Part shown: positions 4,816 through 8,287 of the stretch, in pieces | How the letters are laid out: each line of letters begins with the position of its first letter | How positions within the stretch are numbered: position 1 is the first letter of the stretch | Source of the DNA: Candidatus Iainarchaeum sp. | GTDB lineage: Archaea; Iainarchaeota; Iainarchaeia; JAADDC01 | Assembly: GCA_013154145.1 (NCBI GenBank) | Contig: JAADDC010000039.1 | Span: 1-8,287, forward strand | DNA length: 8,287 nucleotides | Reading direction: 5' to 3' | Program-made: the position numbers and the translations under genes | Notes under the pieces: generated by a model | What the model saw: only the letters and a program-made list of their open reading frames with translations | What the model was told of the DNA's origin: nothing | Databases searched by the model: none

Positions 4816-6004
4816 CGAACCAAGGGAGCACGTTGATGAGGAGGAGAAGCAGCGCGATGCCCTTGAGGGGGCTTGCTTTTATCCCCCCTATCTTTTCCAC
4901 TTCTTCTATTGCCTGACCGCCGTCGAAGATGGAGAAGGGGAGCGCGTTGACCACCGCCACCATGAGGTTGAGCAGGGCAAAGAGGCTGAGGAAGGAGAGG
5001 AGGAAGCTGAGGAGGTAGTAATCAAGGGGAGGGCTCTCCTTCCAGACGGTTTCTGCACCCCTGACACCTAAATAGCCCTCGTTGGGTATCTCGATGCTCA
5101 TCTCCTCGCCGTTTCTCAAGAAGGTGATTGTGATGGTGTTCCCCTCTGCCGAGCGGATGGCCTCCAGGAGCTCCGAGAAGGTGCGGGTGGGGGTGTCATC
5201 GATGGAGAGGATGACGTCACCGGGCTGGAGCTTCCCGTGGACCAGGGAAGGAAGGACTTTCCCGTTGATCTCTATGGTTTCGGGGACCTCGAGGATCTTC
5301 ACGCCGAGGGCGTACTGGTCGTAGTAATTTTCAAAGAGGGGTGCCAGGAGGGGGGTAATGAGGAGAAGCAGGGCAGCCACGGGGATGAAGGCAAAGACGT
5401 TGGAGGCGGGGCCGGCGGAGAGCACGCTCACCTTCTTCTCGGGAGGGGAGGCCTTGAACTCCTCCTCGTCGGGCATCACGTAGGCGGCCACGGGGACGAT
5501 GCCAAGGATGACCATGGCGGCGTCCCTGATGGGGATGTTCCTCCTGAGGGCCACGGCCCCGTGGGCCCCCTCGTGGATGAGGAATATGAGGAGTATGGAG
5601 AGCCAGCCCTCCAGGAAGGGCACGTAGTAGGGGCCCACCTGCACCCCCGGTATGACCGGACCTATGCCCGGGAGGGGTGTGCCGCCCTGGTAGTAGGTGA
5701 GAAGGATGTTGAGGGCCGAGGCGCCCAGAAGGTAGAAGGCGGCCCCCATGAGGCCGAAGAGAAGGGTAAAGAGGGATGCCACGGGGCCGCCGATCATGAG
5801 GAGGGAGAGGATCAGGAGGGGGAGGAGGTTCCTAAGGTTTAGTTTCCTGAAGTGTCTGCCAAGGATGGGGCCGAGGAGCAGTATTGGGCCGCTCTCGTCG
5901 ACGAGGGAGATGATCTTGGAGCGAGAGAGATCCTTCAACCACTGGAGGAAGCCCCTCCAGCGGACGAAGAAGACAATGAGGTACTTTCTCTCCACGCTAA
6001 TCAT
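4808..6004 (-). CDS. Site-2 type intramembrane zinc metalloprotease (M50) with PDZ domain
   Basis: This is a polytopic protease that cuts membrane-spanning substrates inside the bilayer, the usual last step of regulated intramembrane proteolysis. It has 398 aa. HEGAH (144-148) lies in a hydrophobic helix and supplies two zinc ligands and the catalytic Glu145; NALPFSIFDGG (353-363) supplies the third ligand, Asp361. SAGPASNVFAF (196-206) is the conserved segment after the active-site helix. Residues 235-310 form a PDZ-like domain (LQPGDVILSIDD, then a basic strand) that would gate substrate entry. At least six hydrophobic segments are visible, and the N-terminus is basic and probably cytosolic. 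Its ATG overlaps the mbf1 stop (ATGA), so the two are translationally coupled. No substrate or anti-sigma-like partner is evident nearby. Confidence 0.9.
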   Translation of the reverse strand: MISVERKYLIVFFVRWRGFLQWLKDLSRSKIISLVDESGPILLLGPILGRHFRKLNLRNLLPLLILSLLMIGGPVASLFTLLFGLMGAAFYLLGASALNILLTYYQGGTPLPGIGPVIPGVQVGPYYVPFLEGWLSILLIFLIHEGAHGAVALRRNIPIRDAAMVILGIVPVAAYVMPDEEEFKASPPEKKVSVLSAGPASNVFAFIPVAALLLLITPLLAPLFENYYDQYALGVKILEVPETIEINGKVLPSLVHGKLQPGDVILSIDDTPTRTFSELLEAIRSAEGNTITITFLRNGEEMSIEIPNEGYLGVRGAETVWKESPPLDYYLLSFLLSFLSLFALLNLMVAVVNALPFSIFDGGQAIEEVEKIGGIKASPLKGIALLLLLINVLPWFVT

Positions 6005-6423
6005 CGTATCCTCACCACATCGCCGAGGGTGAGTGTGAAGTCTGAGCGGGGGAGCTCAACCTCTTCCTCTTCTTCCCGGAGCTCTATGCCCAGGGCCTTT
6101 TCCAATCGCCGGACCTGCTCAGCCGTGGGGATAATGCGCTCCTCTTCTATGAGCTTGAGGGCCTTCACAGATATGCCCGTCTCCCGGGAAAGGGCGTTGA
6201 GGTCCATGCGCAGGCGCTTCCGGGCCTCCTTTATCCTCTTTCCAAAGTCCTCCACCAGATCCACGTAGGTCTGGGAAGATGTAAATTTCCGCCGCTCCCT
6301 GTATTCGGAGATGACCTCGCCGCGCTCGGCACAGGACTCACAGGCCACCAGCGTGGCACCCTCGATCTTCACCACGTAGGCTTTCTCCGCTGGTCTCCCG
6401 CAGACCTCGCAGTAGACGACCAC
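6001..6423 (-). CDS. mbf1: Multiprotein bridging factor 1 (zinc ribbon plus Cro/C1-type HTH)
   Basis: This is an archaeal MBF1 homologue, a conserved protein linked to basal transcription and, in some archaea, to translation. It has 140 aa. An N-terminal zinc ribbon has Cys5, Cys8, Cys28 and Cys31 (CEVC and CESC). A basic linker leads to a Cro/C1-type helix-turn-helix (about 55-113), in which FGKRIKEARKRLRMDLNALS and ISVKALKLIEEERIIPT are the recognisable parts. A Glu-rich stretch and the short tail TLTLGDVVRIR follow. I start at GTG 6423 because the zinc ribbon begins immediately after it and a TATA-like TATATTTA lies about 25 nt upstream, implying a leaderless message. The frame stays open further upstream, but only antisense to pan. 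It is the first gene of a two-gene operon with the M50 protease. Confidence 0.92.
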   Translation of the reverse strand: MVVYCEVCGRPAEKAYVVKIEGATLVACESCAERGEVISEYRERRKFTSSQTYVDLVEDFGKRIKEARKRLRMDLNALSRETGISVKALKLIEEERIIPTAEQVRRLEKALGIELREEEEEVELPRSDFTLTLGDVVRIR

Positions 6424-6457
6424 ATAGTTTAAAGACAACGGAGTAAATATAGCTCTG
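6424..6457. promoter_or_regulatory. Compact divergent promoter region of mbf1 and pan
   Basis: Only 34 bp separate the two start codons. On the plus strand AGTTTAAAG (6426-6433) sits about 25 bp before pan ATG 6458. On the minus strand TATATTTA (6452-6445) sits about 25 bp before mbf1 GTG 6423. The two promoters thus face and overlap one another, and both messages would have little or no leader. No ribosome binding site at proper spacing is seen for either gene. Confidence 0.6.
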
Positions 6458-7609
6458 ATGGTGGAGTCCAGGGACGAGTTCGACGTGGCGGCCATGCAAA
6501 GAAAGGTCCAGGAGCTGGAGATAGAGCGGACAAAACTCGAGGCCCACGCCTTCCAGCTCCAGCGCAAGTACGCTGAGCTCCTCAGGGAGCTCAAGCGGCT
6601 GAAACAGCCTCCGTTGATGGTGGGCTTTGTCGTGGAGCTGCTTCCCAACAAGATGGCCATCGTGAGACACACCAACGGCAACCAGTTCGTCGTCCCCGTG
6701 GTTTCCCACGTTTATCCCAAGCTGAGGCCCGGCATGAAGGTGGCCCTCTCCCAACACAACCTGGCGGTCCTGGACATACTCCCCGAGGAGAAGGACCTGA
6801 GGGCCCGGGCCTTCGAGGTGATAGAGAAGCCCCCCGTGAGGTACTCCGACGTGGGGGGACTGGAAAAGCAGATACAGGAGCTCAGGGATGTGGTGGAACT
6901 CCCCCTGAAGCAGCCTGACCTCTTCAGGGAGATCGGTATCGAGCCCCCCAAGGGTGTGCTCCTCTACGGTCCCCCGGGAACGGGTAAAACCCTCTTGGCC
7001 AAGGCAGTGGCCGGCGAGAGCGAGGCCACCTTCATACACGTGGTGGGCTCCGAGCTGGTCCAGAAGTTCATCGGCGAGGGTGCCAAGCTCGTGAGGGAGG
7101 TGTTCAAGTTGGCCCGGGAAAAGGCGCCCTCCATCATCTTCATCGACGAGATCGACGCCATCGGAGGGAGGAGAACCGACAGCGAGAGTGGCGGCGACAG
7201 GGAAATCCAGAGGACGATGATCCAGCTGCTTGCCGAGATGGACGGCTTTAAGCCCCTGGAGGGGGTGGTCGTCATCGCCGCCACCAACCGCCCCGACGTC
7301 CTTGATCCGGCGCTTCTGAGGCCTGGCCGCTTTGACAGGCTCGTCTACGTGCCCCTCCCCGACGCCGAGGCCCGCAAGGAAATATTCCGCGTGCATTTGA
7401 GAAGAGTGAAGAGCAGAGACCTGGACCTCGACGAGCTGGCCAAACTGACCAGCGGCTTCACGGGGGCCGACATCAGGGCGGTCGTCACGGAGGCGGGCCT
7501 CAGGGCCGTGAAGGAGGGGAGGAACTACATCACCATGGAGGACATGCTCTTCGCCATCAACCGCTTCCGGGTGAAGGCGGAGAGGGAACTCTCCAAGCAC
7601 TTCAGGTGA
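6458..7609 (+). CDS. pan: Proteasome-activating nucleotidase (PAN), AAA+ unfoldase
   Basis: A hexameric ATPase that unfolds proteins and feeds them to the archaeal 20S proteasome. It has 383 aa, slightly short for the family (about 390-430). Residues 9-50 form a coiled coil; PP at 51-52 is the likely cis-proline turn before the OB-fold (about 53-110). The AAA+ module has Walker A GPPGTGKT (171-178), pore loop KFIG (203-206), Walker B IIFIDE (226-231), sensor-1 Asn277 and arginine fingers in RPGRFDR (288-294). The C-terminus is Lys-His-Phe-Arg, not the usual hydrophobic-Tyr-X (HbYX) gate-opening motif. It shares a divergent promoter region with mbf1 and is followed after 4 nt by fen, so the two are co-transcribed. 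Confidence 0.96.
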   Translation: MVESRDEFDVAAMQRKVQELEIERTKLEAHAFQLQRKYAELLRELKRLKQPPLMVGFVVELLPNKMAIVRHTNGNQFVVPVVSHVYPKLRPGMKVALSQHNLAVLDILPEEKDLRARAFEVIEKPPVRYSDVGGLEKQIQELRDVVELPLKQPDLFREIGIEPPKGVLLYGPPGTGKTLLAKAVAGESEATFIHVVGSELVQKFIGEGAKLVREVFKLAREKAPSIIFIDEIDAIGGRRTDSESGGDREIQRTMIQLLAEMDGFKPLEGVVVIAATNRPDVLDPALLRPGRFDRLVYVPLPDAEARKEIFRVHLRRVKSRDLDLDELAKLTSGFTGADIRAVVTEAGLRAVKEGRNYITMEDMLFAINRFRVKAERELSKHFR

Positions 7610-7610
7610 T
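7605..7610 (+). promoter_or_regulatory. Ribosome binding site of fen, overlapping the pan stop codon
   Basis: GGTGAT spans the last codon and TGA stop of pan and lies 3 nt before ATG 7614. It is the same site type and spacing as before the S16-like gene. It decides the fen start and implies translational coupling to pan. Confidence 0.7.
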
Positions 7611-7613
7611 GGA

Positions 7614-8287
7614 ATGGGTGTACCCCTGGGTCCCGTGATACCCAAAAGAGAGGTGGAGCTCAGTGAGCTGTCCACCAAGTTTCTGGCGGTGGACGCCTAC
7701 AACACGCTCTACCAGTTTATCTCCGTGATACGGCAGCCTGACGGCACGCCCCTCATGGACTCGAAGGGGAGGATCACTTCCCACCTCTCGGGCCTCTTTT
7801 ATAGAACTATAAAGTTGCTGGAGAACGGCATAAGGGTGGCCTACGTTTTTGATGGGGTGCCGCCGGAGTTCAAGAAGAGGGAGCTGGAGGAGCGGGCAGA
7901 GAAGAGAGAAGAGGCCGAGCGGAAGTGGGAGGAGGCCCTGAGGAGGGGGGACATAGAGGAGGCCCGCAAGTACGCGACGCAGGCCTCCCGGTTGGAAAAG
8001 CAGATGGTGGAGGATGCCAAGAGGCTGCTGGATGCCATGGGCATCCCTTACGTCCAGGCGCCCTCCGAGGGGGAAGCACAGGCAGCTTACATGGCCGCCA
8101 AGGGCGACGTCTGGGCATCGGCATCACAGGACTACGACTCGCTGCTCTTTGGCACCCCCCGGCTCGTGCGGAACCTCGCCATCACGGGAAAGCGGAAGCT
8201 ACCCGGCAGGAAGGTCTACGTGGACGTGAAGCCCGAGGTCATAGAGCTCCAAGAGGTTCTGAAGAGTCTTGGCATAGACAGGAGGAA
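7614..8287 (+). CDS. fen: Flap endonuclease 1 (FEN-1), 3'-partial
   Basis: This structure-specific 5' nuclease removes 5' flaps during Okazaki fragment maturation and long-patch base excision repair. About 224 of roughly 340 codons are present; the helix-hairpin-helix region and the C-terminal PCNA-binding motif lie beyond the window. MGVPLG at the N-terminus is typical, since processed FEN-1 uses the N-terminal Gly. Metal ligands fall at the standard numbering: Asp27 (AVDAYN), Asp80 (VFDG), Glu152 and Glu154 (PSEGEAQAAY), Asp173 and Asp175 (SQDYDSLLF). The arch region, about 85-140, is rich in Glu/Arg/Lys helices. No frameshift is seen. The pan-fen pairing puts a repair nuclease behind a proteasome ATPase; I know of no functional link. 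Confidence 0.95.
   Translation, partial: MGVPLGPVIPKREVELSELSTKFLAVDAYNTLYQFISVIRQPDGTPLMDSKGRITSHLSGLFYRTIKLLENGIRVAYVFDGVPPEFKKRELEERAEKREEAERKWEEALRRGDIEEARKYATQASRLEKQMVEDAKRLLDAMGIPYVQAPSEGEAQAAYMAAKGDVWASASQDYDSLLFGTPRLVRNLAITGKRKLPGRKVYVDVKPEVIELQEVLKSLGIDRR

Noticed and set aside
5237..5842. 201-aa plus-strand Gly/Glu/His-rich frame
   Set aside because: It is antisense to the M50 protease, whose membrane helices and zinc motifs are clear.
6424..6681. Upstream extension of mbf1 to a 226-aa protein
   Set aside because: The extra residues lie antisense to pan and are Ser-rich and motif-free; MBF1 begins with the zinc ribbon right after GTG 6423.
6338..7678. 446-aa minus-strand open frame opposite pan
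   Set aside because: A shadow of GC-rich codons in pan; its His/Gly/Leu-rich composition has no domain and pan is unambiguous.
1..8287. CRISPR array, insertion sequence or prophage
   Set aside because: No tandem spaced repeats, transposase or phage genes; the only mobile element seen is the tRNA intron.

Overview
The window is archaeal and most likely from a thermophilic euryarchaeote. The evidence is a proteasome-activating nucleotidase (PAN), an archaeal FEN-1, MBF1, an FtsZ of the archaeal FtsZ2 type, an archaeal-type SRP RNA with nearly all-G:C helices, a tRNA interrupted in the anticodon loop, GGTGAT-type ribosome binding sites and TATA boxes instead of bacterial promoters. Base composition is GC-rich apart from one AT-rich block inside the tRNA intron. 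I cannot fix the order from sequence alone; FtsZ is not the Thermococcus paralogue I remember.

Layout. 1-1264 (+): two tandem ABC-2 type permease genes; the first is cut by the window edge and the second has an in-frame amber codon near its start. 1261-1979 (-): an unrecognised gene with three apparent frameshifts, convergent with the permeases. 2026-2676 (-): tRNA-Asn(GUU) split by a 578-nt intron that is almost wholly a LAGLIDADG homing endonuclease gene. 2704-3255 (-): a membrane-anchored, stand-alone Lon-type (S16) peptidase-like protein. About 3268-3546 (-): SRP RNA, ending only some 13-16 nt before that start codon. 3545-3747: intergenic region with divergent SRP RNA and ftsZ promoters and two identical palindromes. 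3748-4815 (+): ftsZ. 4808-6004 (-): site-2 (M50) membrane metalloprotease, convergent with ftsZ by 8 bp and translationally coupled (ATGA) to mbf1 at 6001-6423 (-). A 34-bp divergent promoter region separates mbf1 from pan (6458-7609, +), followed after 4 nt by fen (7614 to the window end).

Themes. The core is housekeeping: cell division, protein targeting, proteasomal unfolding, basal transcription co-activation and DNA flap processing. Three protein-processing functions lie close together (S16-like peptidase, S2P, PAN), and the S16-like gene sits directly behind the SRP RNA. The most unusual element is the tRNA-Asn intron. It carries a selfish endonuclease whose start codon and stop-codon edge lie in the two arms of a perfect 14-bp inverted repeat, and that repeat brings the splice sites together.
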